Positions 9,061 to 18,116 of a stretch of DNA of 50,482 nt are shown here, piece after piece. The stretch's first letter is position 1. The number at the start of each line of letters is the position of its first letter. Under the pieces are notes generated by a model. It made no database searches and was not told the DNA's origin. It saw only the letters and a list, made by a program, of their open reading frames with translations. The stretch is from Candidatus Nomurabacteria bacterium (GTDB lineage Bacteria > Patescibacteriota > Minisyncoccia > Phycocordibacterales > UBA9973), in NCBI GenBank assembly GCA_026395965.1, contig JAPLXS010000006.1, forward strand, positions 182,683 to 233,164. The letters run 5' to 3'. The translations under genes and the position numbers were made by a program.

Positions 9061-11001
9061 TTATTTTTTGTTGAGTTTTACTCCACGAACCAAAGCTCCC
9101 AATAAAATACTGAGTTTCATTGTAGCTACACCTACAACCTTGTCTGCTCCCCCGTAATAGATATGCAACAATTTACCTTTAACTGCCATTCCACAAGGAA
9201 AAACTACATTGTTTACAATTCCAATTTTTTCATATTCTTCTACTGGTTCAAAAATAGAATCAGAAGAACGAGCTATTACAATAGCTGGATCTTTCAAATC
9301 AAGCAATACAACTCCCATTCTGTAAGTATTATTACTCTTTGAAACTCCATGATAAAGCAACAACCATCCATATTTTGTTTTTATTGGTGGGGCAGAAATT
9401 CCAACTTTCAAACTATCCCATGTATTCATGCGTGGTCCCATAATACGAACACATTTTTTAACTGTCTCCTTTTCAAAATCAAGTGATTTTAAATAGTCTC
9501 CACATATTTCATTCCCTACTCTATGAATAACAAAATAGCCATCTTTTAATTTTTCAGGAAAAATACAAGTATCTTTATCATCTAGTCCTGGAGGCGTGAT
9601 AAGAATAGGTTTGCTCCAGTTCCATTTATGAGCAATAAAATCTGAAACGGAAATAGAGGAAGCTGCAACCCTTGGTGGTCCGATACTATCATAAGCTGTA
9701 TAACACATATAAATTTTTTGCTCTATTTGAACAATACGAGGGTCTTCACATCCAGAATTTCCATTAGGTATCTTTTTAATCTCAAAATCTTCTCTTGGTA
9801 CATATATAGGGTCTGGAAATCTCTCGTCTATTATAAAACCATCAAGGCTCGAAGCATATCCTATATATGAAGTATTATCATTAGAAAGAGTTCTATATAA
9901 AATATGAACTTTGTTGTCTAAGTATATAGCTGCTGGGTTAAAAGTTGCAGTTGATTCCCATCCGTTTTCACCTTTCGGGCTTATTATTGGATTTGATAGT
10001 CCCCTTTTAAAACTATAGTCAACAGCAGTTTCTATATACATACTTGATATCAAATCACTCAAGGAAACATGTGCTAGACATGTAGTAGTATCGGCTGCTC
10101 CATAATAAATACTGAGCTTGTCTTTTTCAACTAGAGCACCGGTAGGAAAAACAACATTTGAAATATAACCTGATAATTCATATGATTCCTCTGGTGCCAA
10201 TATAGGCTCTTTTGTTCTACCTATTATTTTTGATGGATCACTAGAATCAAGCAATAATGCTTCTATGCCAAAAACACGGTCTGCTCCGTCAGGTGATGGG
10301 AAATAATTTTGAATATGAGAATATATAAGCAACCAACCATATTTAGTTTTAATAGGAGGACAACCTATCTCTAAATGGTCGTATTCATTGCGACGAAAAT
10401 CTACAGTATGTTGATCTATATTATTTTCCCATTCTTCCCAAAAAGATTTATCCCACAATTGTTCTATTTTATCAAATTGAGCAATAGATACTTTTGCTGG
10501 TGGTTTGTCTGTATAAGCAGAAAAAATAACTGTTATCTTTCCATTTATTCTTTCAGGAAAAAGTGTCATAGCTTTTGCATTAAAAGGAGTTACAAGATGG
10601 CGCTCATCAACCTTTTTTAAATCTTTGGAAACAGCAACCGCTACTTTTATATTATCAGATGAAAAAGGAAAACCTGAAAGTGCTGTATAAAATATATAAT
10701 ATTTTCCTTCAAAATGAGTTACTCTTGGGTCTTCACATCCATGCATATCAAATAATTCTTCTGGTTCAAGAAAAGGTGCTCGGTCTGTAAAATGAACACC
10801 ATCTTTACTCTTACCAAAACCAATAATTGAAGTTTGTTTCTGTGTTACTATTTTATCTACAGCAGAAATAGCTCGATAAAAACCATATATTGTTTTACCT
10901 TTTTTAACAGGACACATATTGAATGCTGCAAACCCTTCCCAGTAATGATCTTTATTGGGAGTAAGTATAGGGTTATCTTCAAATCTTTTTACTACATACA
11001 T
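9061..11001 (-). CDS. Tandem double-domain GH130 mannoside phosphorylase-like protein
   Basis: 646 residues made of two complete copies of the GH130 five-bladed propeller (about 1-325 and 326-646). Each copy has the GCEDPR motif containing the proposed general-acid Asp (MHGCEDPRV near residue 87, NSGCEDPRI near 417), a FNP/FNM start block and a late VVFPxG block (VVFPTGALV, VVFPCGMAV). GH130 enzymes phosphorolyse beta-mannosides to mannose-1-phosphate or, in some subgroups, hydrolyse them. No signal peptide, so cytoplasmic. It is last in the minus-strand cluster, 4 bases after the single-domain GH130 gene. A two-domain fusion is unusual for this family; subgroup and substrate are not assignable by eye. 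Confidence 0.82.
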   Translation of the reverse strand: MYVVKRFEDNPILTPNKDHYWEGFAAFNMCPVKKGKTIYGFYRAISAVDKIVTQKQTSIIGFGKSKDGVHFTDRAPFLEPEELFDMHGCEDPRVTHFEGKYYIFYTALSGFPFSSDNIKVAVAVSKDLKKVDERHLVTPFNAKAMTLFPERINGKITVIFSAYTDKPPAKVSIAQFDKIEQLWDKSFWEEWENNIDQHTVDFRRNEYDHLEIGCPPIKTKYGWLLIYSHIQNYFPSPDGADRVFGIEALLLDSSDPSKIIGRTKEPILAPEESYELSGYISNVVFPTGALVEKDKLSIYYGAADTTTCLAHVSLSDLISSMYIETAVDYSFKRGLSNPIISPKGENGWESTATFNPAAIYLDNKVHILYRTLSNDNTSYIGYASSLDGFIIDERFPDPIYVPREDFEIKKIPNGNSGCEDPRIVQIEQKIYMCYTAYDSIGPPRVAASSISVSDFIAHKWNWSKPILITPPGLDDKDTCIFPEKLKDGYFVIHRVGNEICGDYLKSLDFEKETVKKCVRIMGPRMNTWDSLKVGISAPPIKTKYGWLLLYHGVSKSNNTYRMGVVLLDLKDPAIVIARSSDSIFEPVEEYEKIGIVNNVVFPCGMAVKGKLLHIYYGGADKVVGVATMKLSILLGALVRGVKLNKK

Positions 11002-11005
11002 ATTT

Positions 11006-12214
11006 TTATTTTTTCTTACTTTTTACTAATTTTATATCTACATCTTTCTTAAGGTCATCAATCAATTCTTTCAGGTTTATAGAGGCAACACAGACAAATT
11101 TATCTGCTCCTCCATAGTATACAAATAATTCTCCGTTTTTAACAACTGCTCCGCAAGAATAAATAACCCCCCATTTATGTCCATTGTTTTCATAATCTTC
11201 TTCTGGTTCAAGGATAGGATTTTTTGATCTATATATAACTTTTGTTGGGTCATTTAAATCAAGTAATAGTGCACCTAGCCTGTATCTATCTGGGTTTTTA
11301 TGATCCATAGCATGATACAAAATAAGCCAACCATCTTTTGTTTTTATTGGTGATGGTCCGATTCCACGGAACCAACTATCCCAACCACGACTGTGGTCAA
11401 TAGGCCTGGTATTGTTACTCTTTATAAATGTCTTTCCATCAAGCTCATCTAAGCTATCAAAACAACTAATTAAAATATTTGGATAAACACTATGGATTAT
11501 TGCAAATTTACCATTTATACGTTCTGGAAAAAGAACCCAGTTTTTATTTATCTCTCCAACAGGAGAAATCATAACTGCTTTTTTCCAATTCCATTTTTTC
11601 TTTTTAAAATTAGAAAGTGAAATAGATGTTAATGCTAAACGAACTGAACCCCATCCGTCAAAAGCTGTAAATATCATATAGATGGTATCTTCAATAAGTA
11701 CCACTCTTGGGTCCTCACAACCTCCACTCCACCCACCACCAGATAGGTAGTCTATTTTGGGACCAGATTCAGTATAATTAAAAAATCTTTTATAGATATG
11801 ATATGTTGGTCTACCTTCAATATTTAACCCATCATTTGAAAAAGCATATCCCAATACAGATGAGTCATCCTCCCCTACTGCTCTATATATAATATGAACT
11901 TTTCCATCATATTCAAAAGCTGTTGGATTAAATGTGGCTTTTGATTCCCATGAATACAAACTAGGTTCTATTATTGGATTATGTTGAACTTTTTTTAATT
12001 TAATATTTTTTTCTTTTAAAACTTTATTTGCTTTAGGGATAATTTTAATTTTGAGAATTTTTTTTGTACTTTTTATTTTTTTAAAAGTTAAAACTTTTTT
12101 TATCTTTTCTACAATTCCTTTTGATTTTTTTATTTTTACAGGAATAATATCAACAATTTTAGATTTATTTTTTAAACTAGGTTCTTTTATTATTTTATTT
12201 TTTGATATTTTCAT
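11006..12214 (-). CDS. GH130 beta-mannoside phosphorylase-like protein with Lys-rich N-terminal extension
   Basis: 402 residues. Residues 1 to about 76 are a very basic, low-complexity extension (runs such as KIKKSKGIVEKIKKVLTFKK). The GH130 domain follows, starting at HNPIIEPSLYSWESKATFNPTAF, with GGCEDPRVV near residue 168 and the terminal block YSCGAVVKNGELFVYYGGADKFVCVA. The extension is absent from ordinary GH130 proteins and could bind nucleic acid, acidic polymer or the membrane. It lies 5 bases after the cupin gene and 4 bases before the double GH130 gene, so they are probably co-transcribed. Confidence 0.82.
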   Translation of the reverse strand: MKISKNKIIKEPSLKNKSKIVDIIPVKIKKSKGIVEKIKKVLTFKKIKSTKKILKIKIIPKANKVLKEKNIKLKKVQHNPIIEPSLYSWESKATFNPTAFEYDGKVHIIYRAVGEDDSSVLGYAFSNDGLNIEGRPTYHIYKRFFNYTESGPKIDYLSGGGWSGGCEDPRVVLIEDTIYMIFTAFDGWGSVRLALTSISLSNFKKKKWNWKKAVMISPVGEINKNWVLFPERINGKFAIIHSVYPNILISCFDSLDELDGKTFIKSNNTRPIDHSRGWDSWFRGIGPSPIKTKDGWLILYHAMDHKNPDRYRLGALLLDLNDPTKVIYRSKNPILEPEEDYENNGHKWGVIYSCGAVVKNGELFVYYGGADKFVCVASINLKELIDDLKKDVDIKLVKSKKK

Positions 12215-12219
12215 AAAAA

Positions 12220-12573
12220 CTAGACTCTACCGTATTTATCTTCATATCTAGTTATATCTTCTTCATCAAATTCTCCTAGTGCTATCTCGAGTATTTCCAT
12301 ACCATTATCTCCGGCTTTCATTGTGTGTTTTGTTTCAACAGGGACAAATTGCTCGCTTCCTATTTCAACATCATATCTTTCATTTCCTATTTGAAACATA
12401 CCACTCCCACCAACAACACGCCAAAACTCTTCTCTTTTCTTGTGGCTTTGCAAACTAAGTTGTTCATTTGGTTTTACTGAAATTATTTTTACAGTAGAGA
12501 GAGTATTGTGTGTAAATCTACGAAAAAAACCCCATGGTCTTTCTTCTTGGTAAATTTTAAGATTATCATTCAT
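12220..12573 (-). CDS. Cupin-type mannose-6-phosphate isomerase
   Basis: 117 residues from the internal ATG (MNDNLKIYQEERPWG); the ORF-track start at 12594 is less likely because a TATACT box at 12581-12586 lies 7 bases before the chosen ATG (leaderless). It is a single cupin with the type II phosphomannose isomerase pattern: PWG, LSLQSHKKREEFWRVVGGSG with metal-binding His and Glu, and VPVETKHTMKAG. It would interconvert Man-6-P and Fru-6-P. It heads the GH130 genes, which suggests they serve mannose metabolism. Confidence 0.8.
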   Translation of the reverse strand: MNDNLKIYQEERPWGFFRRFTHNTLSTVKIISVKPNEQLSLQSHKKREEFWRVVGGSGMFQIGNERYDVEIGSEQFVPVETKHTMKAGDNGMEILEIALGEFDEEDITRYEDKYGRV

Positions 12574-12669
12574 TATTTTGAGTATAACACACATTTATAA
12601 TTTTATATGTCAACAATTAATTTATAAGCCCCATAATTTATTATGCGGGTCATTAATTTTAATTAAAAA

Positions 12670-13449
12670 CTATAAACCTATCCAGTTTTTAATTATTTCT
12701 TTTGATTCTATTGGTCCAGAAACTTTTATACTTTCTATCCCAGCTTCATATACTGAATAATCATTTCCTCCTGGAAAGATAGCATCGCCCATAAAAATCA
12801 TATCCTCTTTGGTCATTTCAAGTTTATTAAGCAATCTAATGAGACCCTTTGCTTTATCAAAACCCTTTGGAAGTATATCTAGGGATGTTGTACCACCTAT
12901 TATAATACTTACATCTGGTAGTTCTGACTCTAATAATCTTTTGATCTCTTGTCGTTTTACTTGCTCTGGGTCCCATAGTTTTTTTAATTCTATTGGAGCA
13001 TGTTGCCCAAGGGCCGACATTGTAATCTGAGTGAGACGATCTTCTATAACCATATCTCCTTCTACCACACTACCTATATCATAATTGCTTGAGGATATTA
13101 TATTATTTAGTGACTTTATAACATCGTTTTTTACCCCTTCAGGAAATTCTTTAATATCTGTCATTATCCAATCCTTGGATTTTTCATCATATTGGTATCG
13201 CTGACTTCCACTAGTGGAAAGTAATATTAGGTTTTTATATACAATAAATTCATCATTATCAGATATTTTTAAAAAAGGTAGGAATTGTTTTTTAAATTGT
13301 TCAAATGAACCACCAGTAATAATAACAACTATTTTTTCTTTAGCCAAAAGACATATCAATTCTGACATATCACCCTCTAAATGCTGTTTGCTCTCAGCTA
13401 AAGTTCCGTCGAGGTCAAAAGCTATAATTTTTTTATTTATTTTAATCAT
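12670..13449 (-). CDS. Phosphomannomutase-like HAD (type IIB) enzyme
   Basis: 259 residues with HAD motif I FDLDGTLAES, motif II IITGG, and motif III region GDAIFPGGNDYSVYEAG, which resembles the GDxTxPGGND signature of eukaryotic-type phosphomannomutases. The cap region contains MSALGQHAP and DILPKGFDK, also PMM-like. It would interconvert Man-1-P and Man-6-P; a plain phosphatase remains possible. It overlaps the DUF1361 gene by 8 bases. With the GH130 genes and the cupin isomerase it would complete a path from beta-mannoside to Fru-6-P. Confidence 0.75.
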   Translation of the reverse strand: MIKINKKIIAFDLDGTLAESKQHLEGDMSELICLLAKEKIVVIITGGSFEQFKKQFLPFLKISDNDEFIVYKNLILLSTSGSQRYQYDEKSKDWIMTDIKEFPEGVKNDVIKSLNNIISSSNYDIGSVVEGDMVIEDRLTQITMSALGQHAPIELKKLWDPEQVKRQEIKRLLESELPDVSIIIGGTTSLDILPKGFDKAKGLIRLLNKLEMTKEDMIFMGDAIFPGGNDYSVYEAGIESIKVSGPIESKEIIKNWIGL

Positions 13450-14086
13450 TTTTTATTTGAATTTTAAAAGTCCAATAAAATATCAATAAAAAAGAAAAAA
13501 TAAGACCTGTGTAAAAATAAAATCCGTTGTAAGCAGATGAGTCAGTCAAAATTTTCCATATACTTATAACCAGTGATTTATTATTTACAAATACATCCCA
13601 ACTATTAAAGCGCAAGAATCTACCTAGGTAAACACCAAAACTAACAAGCATTATAACAAAACCTATTATAATAGATGTAACTTTATTTGAATATTTATTT
13701 TTTATAATTTGCTCAATTTGAAACAAAGAATAAAAAAAGAATATCAACCCAATAAGCGCTGAACTAAAAATAAGCAATATATCAAATATGAGAGGAATAG
13801 ACCGAGTAGAACCAAGATGAATAAAATCAGTAATTATATATGGTGCATTAGGAATAAATAAAAGCCATAGAAATAAGCCGAAAAAGAGTATTATTTTATT
13901 AAATTTTTCCTTTTTTGAATACAACAACAAAAGAGAACTTATAACAAAAGGTATAAATGCAAGAAATATATTCCACAAAATAAAAATTAAGGATACTTTA
14001 CCCCAAAAAATAACTCTTAAAATGTTGAGAATAATTACAAATAAAACAATGGGAATAATTGATTTTGGAATTTTAATATTAAACAT
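13442..14086 (-). CDS. DUF1361 membrane protein
   Basis: 214 residues with about six or seven membrane helices and the DUF1361 signature LWLLFIPNAPYIITDFIHL followed by FGVYLGRFLRFNSWDVF. The function of this family is unknown. It overlaps the downstream PMM-like gene by 8 bases and begins 5 bases after the nucleotidyltransferase gene, so it belongs to the same transcription unit and may work at the membrane with the sugar enzymes. Confidence 0.75.
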   Translation of the reverse strand: MFNIKIPKSIIPIVLFVIILNILRVIFWGKVSLIFILWNIFLAFIPFVISSLLLLYSKKEKFNKIILFFGLFLWLLFIPNAPYIITDFIHLGSTRSIPLIFDILLIFSSALIGLIFFFYSLFQIEQIIKNKYSNKVTSIIIGFVIMLVSFGVYLGRFLRFNSWDVFVNNKSLVISIWKILTDSSAYNGFYFYTGLIFSFLLIFYWTFKIQIKND

Positions 14087-14090
14087 AAGT

Positions 14091-14573
14091 CTACTTTTTT
14101 GTTTTTATTTTTTGGGAATAATTTTTTATTAATTCAGAAGAACTTCTAACTTTGCCACCCTTACCTACATTAAATACCATTTCTATCCCCAATTTATTAC
14201 AAAGCTGGAATTCTGGTATATTGTCTGCAAACCTATCTCCTCCATTTGCAAAAATATTGGGTTTAATTTTTTTGATTTCTTCACATACACTCATGTCTTT
14301 GGTGTTTTTACTGTGACCAGATATAACTACTTTATCTACGCAACTAAGTGCTTCTATTATTTCGCGTCTTTCTTTTTCTGGCATAAATTCTGAGCCTTTT
14401 TTAAGATGAATCCAGTTATCATTGTTTATAACAACAACTAAAATATCACCGAGTTTTTTTGATTCTTGCATATAGCGAACATGGCCTATATGAATTGGGT
14501 CAAATCCCCCGCTGATCATAACTATCTTTTTATTTTTCTTAATAGTTTTTGTATTTTTTATAACTTTTTTCAT
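14091..14573 (-). CDS. Cytidylyltransferase-like (HIGH-motif) nucleotidyltransferase
   Basis: 160 residues from MKKVIKN; the track start 14 residues earlier adds an odd hydrophobic stretch (MYLFDLRSIIYIYN). The nucleotide-binding motif GGFDPIHIGHVRYMQ and the later block ERREIIEALSCVDKVV mark the TagD/RfaE C-terminal/Tag-type family, which transfers CMP or AMP to a phosphorylated alcohol or sugar. The RfaE2-like (heptose-1-phosphate adenylyltransferase) branch is the closest by motif, but the substrate is uncertain. It lies 5 bases upstream of the DUF1361 gene. Confidence 0.75.
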   Translation of the reverse strand: MKKVIKNTKTIKKNKKIVMISGGFDPIHIGHVRYMQESKKLGDILVVVINNDNWIHLKKGSEFMPEKERREIIEALSCVDKVVISGHSKNTKDMSVCEEIKKIKPNIFANGGDRFADNIPEFQLCNKLGIEMVFNVGKGGKVRSSSELIKNYSQKIKTKK

Positions 14574-14649
14574 ATTATATATGTATATGATACTTCTTAA
14601 ATCAAATAAGTACAATAAGAAAAAATGAGGTATAAAATATCAAAATATT

Positions 14650-15777
14650 CTATTTCTTTTTCAAATTTATTAAAACAATCTCACTTTGTGTTCCGATTCT
14701 TTGTGGTGGACCCCAAGTTCCCACTCCACTTGAAGTAATCACAGACATTTGGTTTAAGTAATTTAATCCATAGGAAAATTCTTTAAATATCTTTCGGGCA
14801 AGCAACGGACCTGGCCATACTTGACCATTATGAACGTGACCTGACAAAACAAGATCAAAACCTGAATTTTCAACAACAGGAAGATTATTTGGAGCATGTT
14901 TAATTAAAATTTTTGGTATATCTTTTACTATATTTAAACTTTTTAAAGTACTAGCAAGCAGTGTGTTGTTTGATCCTGTTGTATAATCAACTCCCACGAT
15001 TTGTAGACCGTCTACGTCAACAATCTTATTTGAGAGAATAACAACTCCTGCCGAAGAAAGAGACGAATTAAATTCTGAAATATTACCATAGTCCTCGTGA
15101 TTTCCTGGAGCGAAATATATCCCCTTTTCTGTGTGAATATCTTTCAAAGACATTGCTATCTCTTTACTGTTAGTTTTGGGTCCATCAAAATAATCTCCTG
15201 CTATAACAACAAGCTCTGGGTTTTGTTCATTTATTTTTTTAACAAGTTTTTTGGCAAAATTAAGGTTGCGTATATTTCCAAAATGAGAGTCTGAAAACAT
15301 TAAAATATTTTTATTATTCCAACTTTCTGGTAAATTATTTATAAATACAGTGTATTTAGTAGTTCTAATTTGATATGAATTAATTAAACCATATACACTA
15401 AAACCAATAGCAATAATATATAAAAATATACCAATTATACGAAAGACCATAGGTGACCAGCCAAAAAATGAATTAATTCCAAAAATTATTAAAATAATCA
15501 CGCTAGCCAAAAATAGAAAATACAAAGTTCCTAACCAGATTGCACTTCCTTCGTAAAAAATTAACCCTATTTTTGTATAATTTAATTGAGTAAAGAGAGT
15601 CGCGGTGATAAAACTAACCGCTCCAATTGATAACAAAATTCTTAGGGTATTGATAAAACGAATATTTGTAATATTAAAAACAATTAAAATACTTTTATAA
15701 ACAACAAAATGCCCCAAGCCAATAAGAGTAAATACAGTTAGTGCAAAAAAAATAAAAGGAAATAAAATAATTTTCAT
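14650..15777 (-). CDS. Membrane-bound calcineurin-like metallophosphoesterase (YkuE-type)
   Basis: 375 residues. About 4-5 membrane helices fill residues 1-150. The catalytic domain has the metal-ligand motifs FSDSHFGN, AGDYFDG, GNHEDYG and SGHVHNGQVWPGP and ends GTWGPPQRIGTQSEIVLINL. The YkuE-like branch acts at the membrane surface, with UDP-sugar or lipid-linked substrates suggested for relatives. A TATAAT box 7 bases before the ATG suggests a leaderless message. It heads the minus-strand cluster. Confidence 0.85.
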   Translation of the reverse strand: MKIILFPFIFFALTVFTLIGLGHFVVYKSILIVFNITNIRFINTLRILLSIGAVSFITATLFTQLNYTKIGLIFYEGSAIWLGTLYFLFLASVIILIIFGINSFFGWSPMVFRIIGIFLYIIAIGFSVYGLINSYQIRTTKYTVFINNLPESWNNKNILMFSDSHFGNIRNLNFAKKLVKKINEQNPELVVIAGDYFDGPKTNSKEIAMSLKDIHTEKGIYFAPGNHEDYGNISEFNSSLSSAGVVILSNKIVDVDGLQIVGVDYTTGSNNTLLASTLKSLNIVKDIPKILIKHAPNNLPVVENSGFDLVLSGHVHNGQVWPGPLLARKIFKEFSYGLNYLNQMSVITSSGVGTWGPPQRIGTQSEIVLINLKKK

Positions 15778-15814
15778 AATTTATATTATAACAGCTAAAA
15801 CCATGTTAGGATAT

Positions 15815-15866
15815 CAAAAAATAACCTTTTGTTTATAAGATTAAAATGCTGGATGCCTATACTCTT
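15815..15866. repeat. Decayed tRNA-His 3'-end direct repeat, copy A
   Basis: AAAATGCTGGATGCCTATACTC here matches AAAATGCTGGGTGCCTACACTC at 18030; upstream similarity extends to AAAAAATAACC. Read on the minus strand the core (GAGTATAGGCATCC) resembles the 3' end of tRNA-His (TGTAGGCACCCC) at 21006-21016. A short CTCTT/AAGAG hairpin follows. No gene is seen in 15778-15996. Confidence 0.5.
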
Positions 15867-15996
15867 ATGTTTAAAAGAGATACCCAAAGATTCTTGTAAC
15901 ACTGTTGATTATTGATAAAATATTTTAAAATAAATCTCAGTCAATTTTTTTATACATTAAATTAAAAAATTAACTACTACTACTACTTAAAAATAC

Positions 15997-16680
15997 TCAT
16001 GTCTCAATATTTTTCTTGCACCTTGTTAGAACATTAGAAATGTTATCAAATAAATTAAAACAGTCATCTAAATTATTTAAATGACTAGAATCAATTAAGA
16101 AATCTAATACTCCCGAAGTAAATAATTTTTGATTGACTTCTTCCTGGGTCAAATTTTTTAGAGAATCATTATTTTCTTTATTTTCCAATATCAATATACT
16201 TTTTGATATCCTTAAAAAATATTTTTTTAAATATTTTAATTTTTCATCTTGACCAACTGATGATATAAAATATTTTTTTCTAACCATCTGAATTCTTTCT
16301 ATGGATCGTATTAACATACTTTGCTTATATTGATATGCATTAATATTTAAAAATTCATTTTTAAATATATTATTTCCAAAAATACACATCCCTTCATTCG
16401 CGAGATACTCTAATATAAACTCTCTACTATAGAATGATAGACCTTGAGATATTTCTTCTTGCGAATATGTATGAATATCAAGTTTGTTAAAGACATTTGA
16501 AAATAATTTAAAAATTTCATTCAACGTTGAATCTACTTTTTTTACAACTATTATCACATCGAGATCATCTGCTTTGTAATCATCTTTTAAGATTGAACCA
16601 TAAATCAAAACACAAACTAAATTATTTTTACACGAGATTAAAGATATATCTTTTTTCAGCGATAATAATTCTTTTCTCAT
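15997..16680 (-). CDS. MNT-type nucleotidyltransferase-domain protein
   Basis: 227 residues. The N-terminal domain has VCVLIYGSILKDDYKADDLDVIIVV, the GS-x-DxD pattern of polymerase-beta-like minimal nucleotidyltransferases. The alpha-helical rest (residues about 100-227) resembles the helper half of such two-part proteins. Targets range from antibiotics to toxin partners and tRNA, so no substrate is assigned. It follows the phosphatase gene by one base and is last of a three-gene accessory cassette lying between two similar repeats. Confidence 0.6.
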   Translation of the reverse strand: MRKELLSLKKDISLISCKNNLVCVLIYGSILKDDYKADDLDVIIVVKKVDSTLNEIFKLFSNVFNKLDIHTYSQEEISQGLSFYSREFILEYLANEGMCIFGNNIFKNEFLNINAYQYKQSMLIRSIERIQMVRKKYFISSVGQDEKLKYLKKYFLRISKSILILENKENNDSLKNLTQEEVNQKLFTSGVLDFLIDSSHLNNLDDCFNLFDNISNVLTRCKKNIET

Positions 16681-16681
16681 T

Positions 16682-17533
16682 TTAATTATTTTTTTTAAAA
16701 AAACTAATTTCTCTTTCTAGTACTGTCATTAAATCTTTATCTCCTAAATTTGTAATATCTATAGGAGCATAAGCTGTGTCTTTTAAAATACTGGTCCTAC
16801 TCTCAAATATTTCAGATAGTCTATTTGGTATTTCTCCTTCTTTTATAATTACTCCTTCATCTTTAATTTTTTTAGCCAAAATACTCAATCCTCTAAATAT
16901 CTCATAAACAAAACTGTGCGAGATTATAACAACTTCCGTAGATAAATTTATCTTTTCTATTTTTTTACTTGTTTTAGTTACTGAAGTCAATAATCTAATC
17001 ATTGATTCAGCATATGATTCACCATATTTATTAAAATATGCTACAAGTTCTGGATGTTTATAATTTCCATTATCTTGTAACACTGGGTCACCATATTTAT
17101 AATGTACATTTTTGTCTTCTTTTTTTAATGATTCATTATAAAAAATATCAGATGCAATTTTTAACCCCTCGAAATAAGAACCCGCCTTGTAATCTTCTGG
17201 TAAAATAAATTCACCTTGCTCTGGTGCTTTTAAATTATCTTCTATATCAAATCTAATTTTTATATCCTCACATTCTAATCTTTTTTTAATTTCAATAGCT
17301 ACTAAATCTGCAGTTTCTTTTGCTCTTATTCTTGAAGAAGTAACAAGCAAAACTGCTTTTTTATTTGATTTATGCACTTTATCTACAATAGCATTCACAA
17401 CTATTTCTAAATCTTTTTTGTTTCTTTCAGAATTTTCTAGCGGGGCATCTCTCCCATACTTTTCTAAATCATCTATATCATCAAGATGACTAGCAAACAA
17501 TATTTCTTGTTTTTTTGATGGAAATTTTTCCAT
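16682..17533 (-). CDS. Histidine-phosphatase-fold protein with altered N-terminal motif
   Basis: 283 residues. The body fits the phosphoglycerate mutase-like/histidine phosphatase fold: LLVTSSRIRAKETADLV (the SxxxRAxxTA block), APEQGEF, and EVVIISHSFVYEIF with the second catalytic His. The usual RHGE/RHG start is replaced by FASHLDDIDD, which keeps a His but loses the Arg and Gly. It may therefore be a divergent phosphatase or a non-catalytic relative. It is one base upstream of the NTase gene and directly after the Nudix gene. Confidence 0.6.
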   Translation of the reverse strand: MEKFPSKKQEILFASHLDDIDDLEKYGRDAPLENSERNKKDLEIVVNAIVDKVHKSNKKAVLLVTSSRIRAKETADLVAIEIKKRLECEDIKIRFDIEDNLKAPEQGEFILPEDYKAGSYFEGLKIASDIFYNESLKKEDKNVHYKYGDPVLQDNGNYKHPELVAYFNKYGESYAESMIRLLTSVTKTSKKIEKINLSTEVVIISHSFVYEIFRGLSILAKKIKDEGVIIKEGEIPNRLSEIFESRTSILKDTAYAPIDITNLGDKDLMTVLEREISFFKKNN

Positions 17534-17962
17534 TTAATTTTGAATTATATGTTTAAATAAAGTATCTTTATCATTTAAAATTTTAACCATCGAGCTTGGC
17601 CTTACATCAAAATTGTTAATGTCATCTAATTTAACTTCAATAAAACCCTTTGGGATATCACCTTCGAAGATATTATTTACAATATAAACAAAACAAATCT
17701 CATGTGTTTTTTTATTTGATTTACTGTATAAATTTTCCATAATAGAACATAATTTAATATCATCAACTTTTAACCCTATTTCTTCCATAACTTCTCTTTT
17801 AATTGCTTCTTCTGAATTTTCGTTTAATTTTATCTTTCCACCTATAGTAAAAATATACCCTCCGTCTTTACTTTGTTCAAACAAAAGTCCATTTTTAGTT
17901 TTTATAAAACCAGCAACTCTAATATAAAGAGTTGTATCTTGAATTGGTATTGATAGGTCCAT
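17534..17962 (-). CDS. Nudix hydrolase
   Basis: 142 residues with a full Nudix box, GKIKLNENSEEAIKREVMEEIGL, matching Gx5Ex7REUxEExGU. Family members cleave nucleoside diphosphates linked to another moiety. Together with the adjacent phosphatase-like and nucleotidyltransferase genes, spaced by 0-1 bases, it forms a compact nucleotide-handling cassette that looks acquired. Confidence 0.82.
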   Translation of the reverse strand: MDLSIPIQDTTLYIRVAGFIKTKNGLLFEQSKDGGYIFTIGGKIKLNENSEEAIKREVMEEIGLKVDDIKLCSIMENLYSKSNKKTHEICFVYIVNNIFEGDIPKGFIEVKLDDINNFDVRPSSMVKILNDKDTLFKHIIQN

Positions 17963-17998
17963 TTTTTTATTGTATCATGATGCTAATCTTAATGGAAA

Positions 17999-18056
17999 TG
18001 TAAAAAATAACCATTAATTTATATGGGTGAAAATGCTGGGTGCCTACACTCGTAGA
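17999..18056. repeat. Decayed tRNA-His 3'-end direct repeat, copy B
   Basis: On the minus strand GTGTAGGCACCCAGC equals the 3' end of tRNA-His (TGTAGGCACCCC) apart from its edge, and it is preceded by a T-arm-like stretch with an internal insertion. Copy A at 15815 is similar over about 50 bases and in the same orientation. The two copies bracket the Nudix/phosphatase/NTase cassette. No gene is seen in 17963-18116. Confidence 0.55.
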
Positions 18057-18116
18057 ACTTCGACTCTCATTTTTAAAGGATGTAGATTATCTTAACCTAA
18101 TTGATTCATAATCTAT

